From Sulfitobacter brevis (GTDB lineage Bacteria > Pseudomonadota > Alphaproteobacteria > Rhodobacterales > Rhodobacteraceae), in the NCBI RefSeq assembly GCF_900112755.1, contig NZ_FOMW01000008.1:62001-126000 (forward strand): a DNA stretch of 64,000 nucleotides, given 5' to 3'. Below, one piece after another: positions 42,575-50,788 of this stretch. The first letter of the stretch is position 1, and each line of letters begins with the position of its first letter. The position numbers and the translations under genes were made by a program. The notes under the pieces were generated by a model, which made no database searches, had not been told where the DNA came from, and saw only the letters and a program-made list of their open reading frames with translations.

Positions 42575-42970
42575 GCGTTCCAACAGCGGCGAGGCGGTCT
42601 GAGCATCTTGGCTGGCTGTGCGGAAGCCCGAAAACCTGCTTGATGTGACCCTGGCGCCACGATTTCCCGCCGGCAAGTGGTGGTGTTTGGACATGCACCA
42701 AGTGAAATAGTGATTGCACTGGGGCACCGCTGCTCCCATCCATGTGTGTAAGCCGCCGAAACTAAACAATTCCTTGTAGATCGTATTTGGCCGAAGGGTG
42801 CACACCGTGAAACATGGTCACTCGGTCCGATTTACAAATGAGTAATTATCGCTTTATCTATGATTAAAGCGAATTTAACTCTCGCATCCAGACTAGCTAG
42901 ATCAGTCTCAGCAGAGATGCTTCCGACCCGCTGCGGGTCCGGATCACTTCTTTTGGGAAAGGTTTGACCC
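42575..42970. promoter_or_regulatory. 396-bp intergenic region with stem-loop, upstream of DUF481 gene
   Basis: No gene is recognised. The region becomes AT-rich from about 42820, likely the promoter of the DUF481 gene. GACCCGC (42925-42931) and GCGGGTC (42933-42939) form a perfect 7-bp inverted repeat with one spacer base, about 30 bp before the start codon. This could be a leader hairpin or an operator. The first 200 bp show only weak dyads and no clear terminator for the TAXI permease. Confidence 0.5.
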
Positions 42971-43825
42971 ATGAACAATGTTTTGAAATTTGCCTCGGTT
43001 TCCGTGTTGGCGCTGATGGTTGCGGCCCCTGTGTCCGCACAGAACCGCGTTACCGGTCTTCAAGGTTTGAATGACCAGATCGACGACATTACAATCGACG
43101 CAAACCGCGAGCTTAATCGCAGCAACGACGCCCAGCGTTTCGGCCCCAACGGTGTGGCACAAGGCTGGCGCGGTTCTTTCGCGCTGTCCGCGAATGGCAC
43201 ATCGGGCAACACCGACACAGGTGAGCTTTCTGGCGCGGGCCGTCTTACCTATGGCGCTGGCGACTGGAACCACCTGTTGGGCTTCGCTGTCGAGTACGGC
43301 GAGTCCAATGGCACCAAGAGCGAAGAAAAAGTCTTCGGTACCTATGAAGGCAGCCGCTATTTCTCGCCCGAGTTCTATGCTTTTGGCCTGGCCCGCGTGC
43401 AGTATGACGGTTACCTGACCGACACCAACGGCAACCCGCTTGCTGGCGACGAAACCGATGCTTTCTTGGGCTTTGGTCCAGGTTACCGCGTGATCAACTC
43501 GGACAACCACACATGGCGTGTTCAGGGTGGCCCCGGTGTGCGCTACTTTGAAGATGTAAACGGCAACGACGAAACCGAAGTCGGCTTCATCGCATCGTCA
43601 CGCTACTTCTATGCGTTCAACGAAACTGTCTCCTTCACCATGGATACAGACATCCTCGGTTCCGACGTGAACACCATCCTGTCGAACGATGCCGGCATTA
43701 ACTACAAAGTGTCGAACAACCTGTCGACCCGCGTCAGCTACCGCACCGACTACAACACAGACCCGACACCGGGCCTGAAATCCACCGACAACAGCCTCGG
43801 CGTCTCGCTGGTTCTGGGCTTCTAA
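42971..43825 (+). CDS. DUF481-family outer-membrane beta-barrel protein
   Basis: A 284-residue protein with a signal peptide (MNNVLKFASVSVLALMVAAP, cleaved after SAQ). The mature part is a series of amphipathic strands (GWRGSFALSANGTSGNTDTG, YGAGDWNHLLGFAVEYGES) ending in VSLVLGF, the C-terminal Phe typical of outer-membrane barrels. Order and composition match the DUF481/YdiY family, small salt- or stress-related barrels. Low Cys, high Gly/Asn/Asp. It stands alone with its own AT-rich promoter and a strong terminator, suggesting high expression. Confidence 0.85.
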   Translation: MNNVLKFASVSVLALMVAAPVSAQNRVTGLQGLNDQIDDITIDANRELNRSNDAQRFGPNGVAQGWRGSFALSANGTSGNTDTGELSGAGRLTYGAGDWNHLLGFAVEYGESNGTKSEEKVFGTYEGSRYFSPEFYAFGLARVQYDGYLTDTNGNPLAGDETDAFLGFGPGYRVINSDNHTWRVQGGPGVRYFEDVNGNDETEVGFIASSRYFYAFNETVSFTMDTDILGSDVNTILSNDAGINYKVSNNLSTRVSYRTDYNTDPTPGLKSTDNSLGVSLVLGF

Positions 43826-43888
43826 TCTCGGAAAAGTACCTCGTCCCGAGGGGTTTTACCCTCGTACCTCTCGGGCGCGGGAAAATGT

Positions 43889-43918
43889 GGAGAGCAGGGC
43901 AACCTGTTCTCCATTTTT
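43889..43918. terminator. Rho-independent terminator between DUF481 and MarR genes
   Basis: GGAGAGCAGG (43889-43898), loop GCAA, CCTGTTCTCC (43903-43912), then ATTTTT. The 10-bp stem includes one G-T pair. An A-run on the 5' side lets it act for the convergent marR-like gene too. A weaker stem, CGAGGG-CCCTCG, lies closer to the DUF481 stop. Confidence 0.85.
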
Positions 43919-43947
43919 CCGTTTTGGGCAGGCGGCCCAGGCTCTGC

Positions 43948-44463
43948 CTAGTTGTCGTTCAGGGTTTCGGTATTGCGCTGTACGCGGGCCAACATGCTGA
44001 GCAACAATTCACGCTCGTCCTCGGAAAATCCACGCAGCAGATGTGCTTCACGTTCCAGCGCAATGTGGATCATCTTGTCATGCAGCTTTTTGCCACTTGG
44101 GGTCAGCTTTAACAGCTTGCGACGTTCGTCCTTGGGATCAACAACTTCGTTAAGGTAGTTTTGATCGCGAAGCAGTCCGACAGCGCGGCTGACCGAAGAT
44201 TTATCGAGCCCGATTACTTCGCGCACGCGGCGTGCCGGAATGTCCGGCTCAAGCGTCAGCACCGCGAGCACCCGCCACTCGACCACGCCCACCCCGAATT
44301 CCCGGATATAACGCCGCGAGGCTCCGTTAGAGAGCAGATTGGTGATAACCGTAAAGTAATAGGTGGCAAAGTGCCGTAGATTCAGCGCCCGCGTTTTGGT
44401 CTCACCATCAACCTCGAACCAAGGTTCTTTTCGATTAGGGTCGCTTGGTTGGTGAACAGTCAT
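43948..44463 (-). CDS. MarR-family transcriptional regulator
   Basis: A 171-residue regulator; ATG at 44463 with AAAGGA upstream. The winged HTH spans residues ~70-145: LTLEPDIPARRVREVIGLDK, SSVSRAVGLLRDQNYL, then the wing DERRKLLKLTPSGKKL. An N-terminal extension includes a helix (RALNLRHFATYYFTVITNLL) for dimerisation. It is last in the leftward FAD-oxidoreductase/aldolase/uronate-dehydrogenase group, 173 bp after the dehydrogenase, and may regulate that group. It could instead control its own promoter only. Confidence 0.92.
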   Translation of the reverse strand: MTVHQPSDPNRKEPWFEVDGETKTRALNLRHFATYYFTVITNLLSNGASRRYIREFGVGVVEWRVLAVLTLEPDIPARRVREVIGLDKSSVSRAVGLLRDQNYLNEVVDPKDERRKLLKLTPSGKKLHDKMIHIALEREAHLLRGFSEDERELLLSMLARVQRNTETLNDN

Positions 44464-44636
44464 GCAGGCTGGTCCTTTGACGAAAGATCGAAACAAGTCT
44501 TCGACTAATATCACCAAAATCCAGAATTTATAAAGACCTTCGTTAACCTATGGCCAAAGTTTACGTAACGTGAGCTTTACGGAAAGCGCAGCATCGGCCC
44601 GGATCCTCGGTAGAATCGGGGCCAACGCGTTGAGTT

Positions 44637-45479
44637 TCAGGTCGTTTTCTTGTCGTCGACGACGTTCATTTGCGCCAACCCGCTTTGGCCAAGATCAACC
44701 TTGGCAAAGGGCCCGCCGTGGCACATCTGGCCCGGATCGGTAATATCGACGGGGCCTTCCTCGGCCAGTACCTTTTCCGCAAACTCCTCAGCATTGTCCT
44801 TGGGGCGGTAGCCGAGGAACGAGGCCTTGGCGTTGTCCACCGGACAGCGGTCGTTGTTGGACACGCCGTAGATCACCGCAAAGCCGACCGAAGGGGTGTC
44901 GATGGCGCGGGTCACAAGCTGGATAAGGTCGTCATAGCTCAACCACGACCCCAAGGCGCGGGAGTTGTTGACCTGTGCCGCCGAGAGAATGCGCAGATGC
45001 ACCGATTCAAGCTGGCGTTTGTCCCAGTACATGCTGCCAAGATCTTCGGTGAAGCATTTGGCAAGGCCATAGAAGGTATCGGGCTTGTGCGGCGCGTCGA
45101 TGCCGATGAAGTCTGCCTTTTTGTGCATCCCGACCGCGTGGATCGAGGAAGCATAGACCACCCGCCGCACCCCATGCTGATGGGCAGCTTCCCAGATGTT
45201 GTAGGAGCCAATGAAGTTCGGGCCGAGCAGTTCTTCGAACGGTTTTTCATCCACAATTGCCCCGAAGTGGATCACCATATCCGCGCCTTCCAGCAGCGGG
45301 AAAATCTGGTCATAGGAGGCGAGATCGGCCTTTGCATACCGCTCACCGGCATAGAGCGTGCCAATGTCATCGACGAGATCGGTGCTGACGAGTTCGTCGC
45401 ACATCGCGGCCAGCGGTTCCCGTAGATAGGAGCCCAGACGGCCCGCAGCGCCAGTCAGCACAAGTTTCTTCAGTTTCAT
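44637..45479 (-). CDS. NAD-dependent epimerase/dehydratase, uronate-dehydrogenase-like
   Basis: A 280-residue extended SDR. TGAAGRLGSYL (9-19) binds NAD, VVYASSIHAVG carries the catalytic Ser, and Tyr137/Lys141 lie in FYGLAKCFTEDL. The whole pattern (VIHFGAIVDEKPFEELLGPN, RILSAAQVNNSRALGSWLS, YRPKDNAEEFAEKVL) tracks uronate dehydrogenase Udh, which oxidises galacturonate and glucuronate to aldaric lactones. An HpaI-type aldolase upstream could cleave the later keto-deoxy product. The function is thus plausible but not proven, and the tail is about 15 residues longer than usual. Confidence 0.8.
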   Translation of the reverse strand: MKLKKLVLTGAAGRLGSYLREPLAAMCDELVSTDLVDDIGTLYAGERYAKADLASYDQIFPLLEGADMVIHFGAIVDEKPFEELLGPNFIGSYNIWEAAHQHGVRRVVYASSIHAVGMHKKADFIGIDAPHKPDTFYGLAKCFTEDLGSMYWDKRQLESVHLRILSAAQVNNSRALGSWLSYDDLIQLVTRAIDTPSVGFAVIYGVSNNDRCPVDNAKASFLGYRPKDNAEEFAEKVLAEEGPVDITDPGQMCHGGPFAKVDLGQSGLAQMNVVDDKKTT

Positions 45480-45506
45480 GTCATCCCCTTCGGATTTCTT
45501 TTAGAG

Positions 45507-46280
45507 TTAAACGAGCTTGCCGCGCACATTGGCCAGCAAGGCATCCGCGCCGCGTGCCAGCAGCCCTGTATCAGACCCGCAGGCGACAAAGCTGAAACCG
45601 TCGTTCAGCAAAGTTGCGGCAAAATCGGGGTCAGAGACCAGCGTACCGACAGGCATGCCGCGCTCCATCAAGCGCCGGGCGGCGGGGCGGATTAACGCCC
45701 AGATGTCGGGATGCATCGGCTGGCCAACGATGCCCATATCGGCACCGATGTCGGCAGGGCCAAAGAATATACCATCGACCCCGTCGACCTGGGCAAAGCT
45801 GTCGGCGTTTTCTACGGCTTGTTGCGATTCAAGCTGGATCAGGATCGCGGTCTGGTTCTCGACCTCGGTGTAGTAATCGGTGATGCGGCCAAATTTGTTG
45901 CCCCGCATCGCGCCCGCAACACCGCGCACCCCGCGCGGCGGATAGCGGCACGCTGCAACGGCAGCTTCGGCCTCGGCAATGGTTTCGACCATCGGGAACA
46001 ACAGCCCCGGTACGCCCAGATCCATCAGGCGTTTTACCTTGACCGGATCGTTCCAGTCGGGCCGCACAATGGCTGTGGTCTCGCTGGCCGCGAAAGCCTG
46101 AAGCTGGCCCAGAAGCGATCCAAGCTCGTTCGGGCTGTGCTCCATATCCAAGAGCGCCCAGTCATAGCCAGCGGGAGCAATCACTTCGGCAGCGTAACCG
46201 TGGCAGAGTGAGGCCCATAGGCCCACCTGCTGCTGGCCTGCGCGGATCGATGCAAGAAATCGGTTGGGGGCAAGTTTCAT
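45507..46280 (-). CDS. HpcH/HpaI-family class II aldolase
   Basis: A 257-residue TIM-barrel aldolase. Family features: VGLWASLCHGYAAEVIAPAG, YDWALLDMEHSPNE with the metal-binding Glu region, TAIVRPDWNDPVKVKRLMDL with the catalytic Arg, and VDGIFFGPADIGADMG with the second metal ligand Asp. Members cleave 2-keto-3-deoxy acids or 4-hydroxy-2-oxo acids to pyruvate plus an aldehyde, such as 5-keto-4-deoxy-glucarate aldolase GarL. It overlaps the FAD oxidoreductase by 4 bp and precedes the uronate-dehydrogenase-like gene by 27 bp. Confidence 0.9.
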   Translation of the reverse strand: MKLAPNRFLASIRAGQQQVGLWASLCHGYAAEVIAPAGYDWALLDMEHSPNELGSLLGQLQAFAASETTAIVRPDWNDPVKVKRLMDLGVPGLLFPMVETIAEAEAAVAACRYPPRGVRGVAGAMRGNKFGRITDYYTEVENQTAILIQLESQQAVENADSFAQVDGVDGIFFGPADIGADMGIVGQPMHPDIWALIRPAARRLMERGMPVGTLVSDPDFAATLLNDGFSFVACGSDTGLLARGADALLANVRGKLV

Positions 46281-47488
46281 ATCACGGCCTTTTCAAGAAA
46301 TTTCTGACCCGAGGCGACACGGGCAAATCCGAACTGGGACAGATCAAGCGTGCGGTATTCTCCGTAAGCGATCAGCTCGGCAGTGCCGCGCCCGATAGCG
46401 GGGGATTGCTGCAAGCCGTGCCCTGAAAATCCGTTTAGAAAGACAAAGTTCGCCACCTTGTCGTGCGTACCCAAAATCGCGTTTTGATCGATAGTGTTAT
46501 AGGCATAATGCCCGACCCATTCATTGATCACCTTAACCTGTTCGAAGGCGGGCACACGGGTGGCGATCGCAGGCCAAACCTTATTCTCCCAAATCGAATG
46601 ATCAACGGCGAAGTCGTCATAAGCCACGTCCAGATCCTCATCCGGTGGGCATCCCGCCATATAATAGCGCCCGTCGGTGCGAAAATGCACGCCGGAGGGA
46701 TCGATGGTCAGCGGCAGATCACGGTCAAGCGGCTTGGCCGCGTCAAAGATGAATGTGTAGCGTTTGCGCGGTCGCACCGGCATTTCGATCCCTGCCATCT
46801 GCGCCGTTGCCAGCGCGCGAGGGCCGGAGGCATTGACCACGGTGCCGCAAGTGATCTGTGCACCGGATTTCAGCGTGATGCTGTCAACATTGGTGCCCGC
46901 CGCATTGAGGGTCATCGCCGTGACCTCGTCGTGGATGTATTCCACGCCGCGCCGCCGCGCCATGCGCTTGAACCAGTCAAACATGGTGCCACCGTCGAAA
47001 TAGCCCTCGTTCACCTTGTTGTGGTTGCCCGCGATAATGTCGTCGAGGTTGTAGAACGGATAGTCGTCAGCGATCTCGGCGGCGCTCATGTGGCGGGTTT
47101 GTGCGCCAAGGCTCATCTGGATTTGCTGGGCTTCTTTCAGGCTGGCGGCAAATTCGGGGGTATCAGCCAGATACATATAGCCAAAGCTTTGTAGCGCCAG
47201 TTCGGGGACCTCGGGATCGTCGCCCATAAAGCTGCGGAAGTTGCGGATAAACTCAGCACCAAACTGCGAGATGCGGATGTTCACCTCATTGGTGAACTGC
47301 TGGCGGATGCAGGAATTGGTGTGGCTGGTGGAGGCGAAAGTATAGCTCGGGTCGCGTTCCACCACCAATATTTTGCCGTTAAAATTCGGCATCGTGGTCA
47401 GCCACCACGCCAGAGAGGAGCCATAGATTGCGCCCCCGACGATCACCACGTCATAGGAATTTTGGTGCGGCACGGCCATTTGCGTCAT
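46277..47488 (-). CDS. FAD-dependent oxidoreductase (DAO family)
   Basis: A 403-residue D-amino-acid-oxidase-fold enzyme. VVIVGGAIYGSSLAWWL near residues 14-30 is the FAD motif, followed by ILVVERDPSY and a C-terminal LNGFSGHGLQQSPAIGRGTAE closing the FAD site. No signal peptide. It probably oxidises an amine or 2-hydroxy acid to give a 2-oxo acid for the downstream aldolase. First gene of the leftward group; it has a start at 47488 with an alternative three codons later. Substrate unknown. Confidence 0.88.
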   Translation of the reverse strand: MTQMAVPHQNSYDVVIVGGAIYGSSLAWWLTTMPNFNGKILVVERDPSYTFASTSHTNSCIRQQFTNEVNIRISQFGAEFIRNFRSFMGDDPEVPELALQSFGYMYLADTPEFAASLKEAQQIQMSLGAQTRHMSAAEIADDYPFYNLDDIIAGNHNKVNEGYFDGGTMFDWFKRMARRRGVEYIHDEVTAMTLNAAGTNVDSITLKSGAQITCGTVVNASGPRALATAQMAGIEMPVRPRKRYTFIFDAAKPLDRDLPLTIDPSGVHFRTDGRYYMAGCPPDEDLDVAYDDFAVDHSIWENKVWPAIATRVPAFEQVKVINEWVGHYAYNTIDQNAILGTHDKVANFVFLNGFSGHGLQQSPAIGRGTAELIAYGEYRTLDLSQFGFARVASGQKFLEKAVI

Positions 47489-47554
47489 CCTTTGTGCAAA
47501 CCACTCAGACGTGTGGTAGCCGACAGGCCGCGCCCCCGCAATCTCTGTGAACCG

Positions 47555-48172
47555 CTAGGGCGCAAATGGCTTTTGGATGGCCCGCTCGACCATATGCAGA
47601 CGGTCTTGGCCATAAAACATGTCACCGCCAACGAAATAGGTCGGCGAGCCGAAAACTCCGCGATCTATCGCCTCTTGGGTGTTGGCGCGGTGCTGGTCTT
47701 GGATGGCTGTGCTTTTGGCGGCGCTCAGGAGGGCAGGGGCGTCGAGCCCGAGGTCGACTGCCAACTCGCTCAGAGCAGCAGGGTCGGCGATATTGGCATC
47801 ATCGCGCCAGTGCGCCTGCAATATCGCATGACTCAGCGCGTCGGCGTCCTCGCCCGCTGCGATGATCAGACCATTGGCCAGATCAAGCGGGTTGTCATGG
47901 TAGGCGGGGCGGTGGCGGATCATCGGCACATCGCGCCATTCGGCCCAGCGGACCATTTCGCGGCCAAAGAAATAGCGAATATGTGCTTTACTGCGCGCCC
48001 CGATCGCGGACCCCCCCGCCGCTTTCATCACGGGCGCGAAATCAAACGGGCGGTGCTGGATGCGCCAGCCGCTGGCCTGCGCAATTCGCGCAAGCTCTGC
48101 CGCGCCGAGATAGGCATAGGCGGAATGGGCCGAATAGAAGTACTCGATCACGCGGTCATCATAGGTTTGCAT
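47555..48172 (-). CDS. DsbA-fold isomerase, 2-hydroxychromene-2-carboxylate isomerase-like
   Basis: A 205-residue protein; ATG at 48172 with GGGAGG 6 nt upstream. The thioredoxin-like DSBA fold of glutathione-dependent HCCA isomerases fits: VIEYFYSAHSAYAYLGAAEL at the N-terminus with a Ser in place of CxxC, RPFDFAPVMKAAGG, and GVFGSPTYFVGGDMFYGQDRL with cis-Pro. Such enzymes isomerise aromatic or glutathione-linked substrates. It ends 66 bp upstream of the FAD oxidoreductase start on the same strand, so it may be co-transcribed with that cluster. Confidence 0.88.
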   Translation of the reverse strand: MQTYDDRVIEYFYSAHSAYAYLGAAELARIAQASGWRIQHRPFDFAPVMKAAGGSAIGARSKAHIRYFFGREMVRWAEWRDVPMIRHRPAYHDNPLDLANGLIIAAGEDADALSHAILQAHWRDDANIADPAALSELAVDLGLDAPALLSAAKSTAIQDQHRANTQEAIDRGVFGSPTYFVGGDMFYGQDRLHMVERAIQKPFAP

Positions 48173-48518
48173 TGCAACCTCCCTCTCTTCGGCCAAGGAC
48201 AGCCCGCGCAATCTAAGCAAGTCTGGCGGTGCTGCGAAAGCCCTACGTTACATTAAACCGAGGATCTCTCTTTGAATTTCGAAATGCGCCTTCCAAACCG
48301 CGCGTTGCTGGACCGCGTTGTGGCGATGGTCCGTGACGAGGTGATGCCGATGATTGCCACGACGTGCTGCACCGCCGTCAGGACGCCCTTGCCAAATTCG
48401 GCAAACACACGCAAAGCCCCGTTTGACTTGAGCGGCAATTGCGTCATGTTAGCAAACGTTGCGGTCGGAACTCTGCCCGCGCCGAGATTTGTCTCATAGG
48501 GAAGAGAAACAATCCGTT
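48173..48518. promoter_or_regulatory. Divergent intergenic region, isomerase / ECF sigma gene
   Basis: 346 bp between divergent genes. A 64-codon leftward ORF from an ATG at 48447 (MTQLPLKSNGALRVFAEFGK) has a protein-like N-terminus but a degenerate C-terminus and no ribosome site; it may be a decayed small gene. Nothing else is recognised apart from the ECF promoter candidate at 48467-48496. Confidence 0.45.
48467..48496 (+). promoter_or_regulatory. Candidate ECF-type promoter of the sigma factor gene
   Basis: GGAAC (48467-48471) and TGTCTCA (48490-48496), spaced by 18 bp, resemble -35 and -10 elements of ECF sigma factors and lie just upstream of the sigma gene, as expected for autoregulation. 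A similar pair occurs upstream of msrB at 49763-49791. Confidence 0.45.
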
Positions 48519-49061
48519 ATGGACCGCGACGAAATCGAAAACCTGATCGCCCGCGTGGCGCTAAAGGATCGAAAAGCATTCGACGCACTCTATGACAGGG
48601 TCAGCGCGAAACTTTTCGGCGTCTGCCTGCGTGTCTTGTCCAAACGCGCAGAAGCCGAGGACGCCATGCAGGACAGTTTTGTCAAGATCTGGAACCACGC
48701 CGACAGGTATCAGGCCAATGGTCTGTCGCCGATGACGTGGCTGATCACCATCGCGCGCAATACCTCGATCGACCGTTTGCGCACCCGCCGCAAGGGCCAC
48801 CAAGATATCGACACCCCCGGTTTTGAGCTGATCGCCCCCGGCCCGTCGCCCGAGCAGTCGGTAGTCGCTGCCTCTGAAGCCGCGCGACTTTCGGGCTGTC
48901 TCGATGCGCTGGCTGAAAATCGCGGTGCCGCCGTGCGCGGCGCTTATCTGGACGGCGATACCTATGCGGATCTGGCCGAGCGGTTTCAGGTGCCTATTAA
49001 CACGATGCGGACATGGTTGCGGCGCGGGTTGCTATCCCTGCGAGAGTGCATGAGCCTGTGA
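48519..49061 (+). CDS. ECF-family RNA polymerase sigma factor (SigK-like)
   Basis: A 180-residue sigma-70 factor of the extracytoplasmic-function group. Region 2 spans residues ~18-88 (KAFDALYDRVSAKLFGVCLR, EDAMQDSFVKIWNHADRY, TWLITIARNTSIDRLR). Region 4 spans ~120-178 (LAENRGAAVRGAYLDGDTYA, LAERFQVPINTMRTWLRRGL). ATG at 48519; upstream in-frame codons are not sigma-like. The gene overlaps the anti-sigma gene (GTGA), the normal arrangement for a sigma held inactive until an envelope or oxidative signal frees it. Confidence 0.93.
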   Translation: MDRDEIENLIARVALKDRKAFDALYDRVSAKLFGVCLRVLSKRAEAEDAMQDSFVKIWNHADRYQANGLSPMTWLITIARNTSIDRLRTRRKGHQDIDTPGFELIAPGPSPEQSVVAASEAARLSGCLDALAENRGAAVRGAYLDGDTYADLAERFQVPINTMRTWLRRGLLSLRECMSL

Positions 49062-49747
49062 CCCTTTCACCAGATACCCCCGACTTTGACGATGATTTTC
49101 AGGCGGCTGAGTTTGCGCTTGGCCTCGCCGAGGGCGCGGACCTTGCTGCCGCCCAGCAGCGTGCCCGCACCGATAACACCTTTGCCGCGCATATCGCTGC
49201 ATGGCAGGAGCGTTTTGTTGCGATGACTGACGATATCGCCCCCGTCACCCCGCCGCGACGGGTGAAGAAAGCTGTCGTTAAGACACTCTTCTCGACCCCG
49301 CCGATCCCCTTGTTGGACCGCCTCTGGGTCTGGAAAGGGCTAACGCTGGCTTCGCTCGTCGCCGCCGCCTATTTCGCCTTTCCGCTGGTGCGACCCACAG
49401 TCGAGGTGCCGTCAGAAATCTATGCCACCCAGCTTAAGGGGGAGGCCAGCGGCCTCGAAGTGCTTGCCGTGCTGGACCCTGCGCGCGGCGATCTGGCCCT
49501 GCGCCGGATTGCGGGCGGCGCCCCTGAGGGCCGTGTTCTCGAGCTTTGGGCGCTCCTGCCTGAACAGGCACCTGTTTCTTTGGGTGTCTTGCCTGAGGGC
49601 GATGTGACCCGTGTGACCTTGCCGGCCCAATTTATAGCCCAGATTTCACAACTGACACTCGCGATCTCGGACGAGCCGCCCCAAGGTGCCCCACAGGGCG
49701 TGCCGACAGGTGCGATCCTCGCTGTCGGTGCGGTCGAAGAACTTTAA
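49058..49747 (+). CDS. Membrane anti-sigma factor (RskA-like)
   Basis: A 229-residue protein from the GTG at 49058 that overlaps the sigma stop. The N-terminal cytoplasmic domain (~residues 10-80: FQAAEFALGLAEGADLAAAQ) binds the sigma factor. There is one membrane segment at about residues 95-115 (GLTLASLVAAAYFAFPLV). The C-terminal RskA domain (~125-225: SGLEVLAVLDPARGDLALRR, GRVLELWALLPEQAPVSLG) faces the periplasm. No zinc-binding HxxxCxxC is present, so it is probably not of the ZAS redox-sensing type; release is more likely through proteolysis. Confidence 0.92.
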   Translation: MTLSPDTPDFDDDFQAAEFALGLAEGADLAAAQQRARTDNTFAAHIAAWQERFVAMTDDIAPVTPPRRVKKAVVKTLFSTPPIPLLDRLWVWKGLTLASLVAAAYFAFPLVRPTVEVPSEIYATQLKGEASGLEVLAVLDPARGDLALRRIAGGAPEGRVLELWALLPEQAPVSLGVLPEGDVTRVTLPAQFIAQISQLTLAISDEPPQGAPQGVPTGAILAVGAVEEL

Positions 49748-49762
49748 GCGCGACCGACGTTT

Positions 49763-49791
49763 GAAACTTTTAGGCTCCCGCGTCCGTGTCT
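49763..49791 (+). promoter_or_regulatory. Candidate ECF-type promoter upstream of msrB
   Basis: GAAAC (49763-49767) and TGTCT (49787-49791), spaced by 19 bp, echo the pair before the sigma gene (GGAAC and TGTCT, 18 bp). It lies 68 bp before the msrB start, within the gap after the anti-sigma gene. This would let the sigma factor add extra transcription of msrB-doxX. Confidence 0.4.
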
Positions 49792-49858
49792 TTACAAACG
49801 CAGGCGGGGACCTCGGCCCCATGCCATATTGGCTGCCCGCGACTGAAAGGATCACCTC

Positions 49859-50338
49859 ATGGCTTTTGACCGACGCAGTTTCCTCCTCTCCAGCATCGCC
49901 CTTGGCCTGACGTCCAAGGCCGTTCACGCCGCGCCCTATGTCGCAGGCAGCTTCGAGATCACCCGAAGCGACGCAGAATGGCGCGCGATGTTGAATGACA
50001 GCGAATTTGCCGTGATGCGCCAGGGAAAGACGGAACGCGCCTACTCCAGTCCGCTCGACGGCGAAAAACGCGCCGGCACTTTTGCCTGCCGCGGCTGCGA
50101 CCAACCGCTTTACAGTTCTGCGGCAAAATTCGACAGTGGCACCGGCTGGCCGAGCTTTACCGCCCCGCTGCCAGACGCGGTCGAGACGATGCCCGACAAC
50201 AGCCTTTTTGCCCGCCGCACCGAGGTGCATTGCGACCGTTGCGGCAGCCATCTTGGCCATGTCTTCGACGATGGCCCGGCCCCCACCGGCAAACGCCACT
50301 GCATCAATGGCGTCTCGCTCGCATTCATAGCAGACTGA
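49859..50338 (+). CDS. msrB: Exported peptide-methionine (R)-S-oxide reductase
   Basis: A 159-residue MsrB repairing oxidised methionine. The N-terminus MAFDRRSFLLSSIALGLTS has the RR signature of a Tat signal, so the enzyme acts in the periplasm. Zinc ligands Cys77/Cys80 (CRGC) and Cys125/Cys128 (CDRC) and the catalytic Cys148 in KRHCINGVSL are present, with GTGWPSF. The usual Ser after RHCIN is Gly here. No second resolving Cys is obvious, so reduction may need a partner. The adjoining DoxX gene starts 3 bp after its stop. Likely in the ECF-sigma regulon. Confidence 0.94.
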   Translation: MAFDRRSFLLSSIALGLTSKAVHAAPYVAGSFEITRSDAEWRAMLNDSEFAVMRQGKTERAYSSPLDGEKRAGTFACRGCDQPLYSSAAKFDSGTGWPSFTAPLPDAVETMPDNSLFARRTEVHCDRCGSHLGHVFDDGPAPTGKRHCINGVSLAFIAD

Positions 50339-50340
50339 AG

Positions 50341-50706
50341 ATGGAGCGTCTCACGCAATACGGCATCCTTGCGGGGCGCCTTTTGCTCGCCGTACTCTTT
50401 GCAGCGGGGGCGGTACAAAAAGGCGTCGCCCCCGAGGGCGCGCAGTCATTGCTCGCGTCCCAAGGCTGGCCGGTCTGGTTAGTCTGGCCTGCAACGGCCT
50501 TCAATGTCGCGGGGGCGCTCGCGCTTGTCTTTGGGGTCTGGCTGGCCCCTATGGCGCTGGCGCTCGCTTTCTATTGCATGGTGACCAGCCTGTTTCACTA
50601 TCTCCCGGATGACCCATGGCAAATGTCGATTTTCATCAAGAATTGGGCAATTGCTGGCGGGTTGCTCGTGCTGGCAGGCCATGAGGCACAAAATCCGCGC
50701 GGCTAA
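50341..50706 (+). CDS. DoxX-family membrane protein
   Basis: A 121-residue protein with four predicted membrane helices, starting 3 bp after the msrB stop. GRLLLAVLFAAGAVQKGV, FNVAGALALVFGVW and FHYLPDDPWQMSIFIKNWAI match the DoxX pattern. DoxX-like proteins can act in quinone-linked oxidation and have been linked to redox stress. Tight coupling to a Tat-exported MsrB suggests it could help supply electrons for periplasmic methionine repair; that is inference, since the usual MsrPQ partner is unrelated. Confidence 0.88.
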   Translation: MERLTQYGILAGRLLLAVLFAAGAVQKGVAPEGAQSLLASQGWPVWLVWPATAFNVAGALALVFGVWLAPMALALAFYCMVTSLFHYLPDDPWQMSIFIKNWAIAGGLLVLAGHEAQNPRG

Positions 50707-50788
50707 CGACGCAACGCGATTTTCATTTTCTTTCGCGCCTAAATATCTTCGGGGTGGAACGGGGGGCCTCCGAGCACAACTTTCCCGC

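Noticed and set aside
42575-42820. Searched for an RNA gene in the 396-bp gap
   Set aside because: No tRNA-like cloverleaf, 6S-like or other recognisable structure was found.
48253-48447. Small leftward ORF with protein-like N-terminus
   Set aside because: No ribosome site, and the C-terminal half is low-complexity; possibly a decayed gene but not enough to call.
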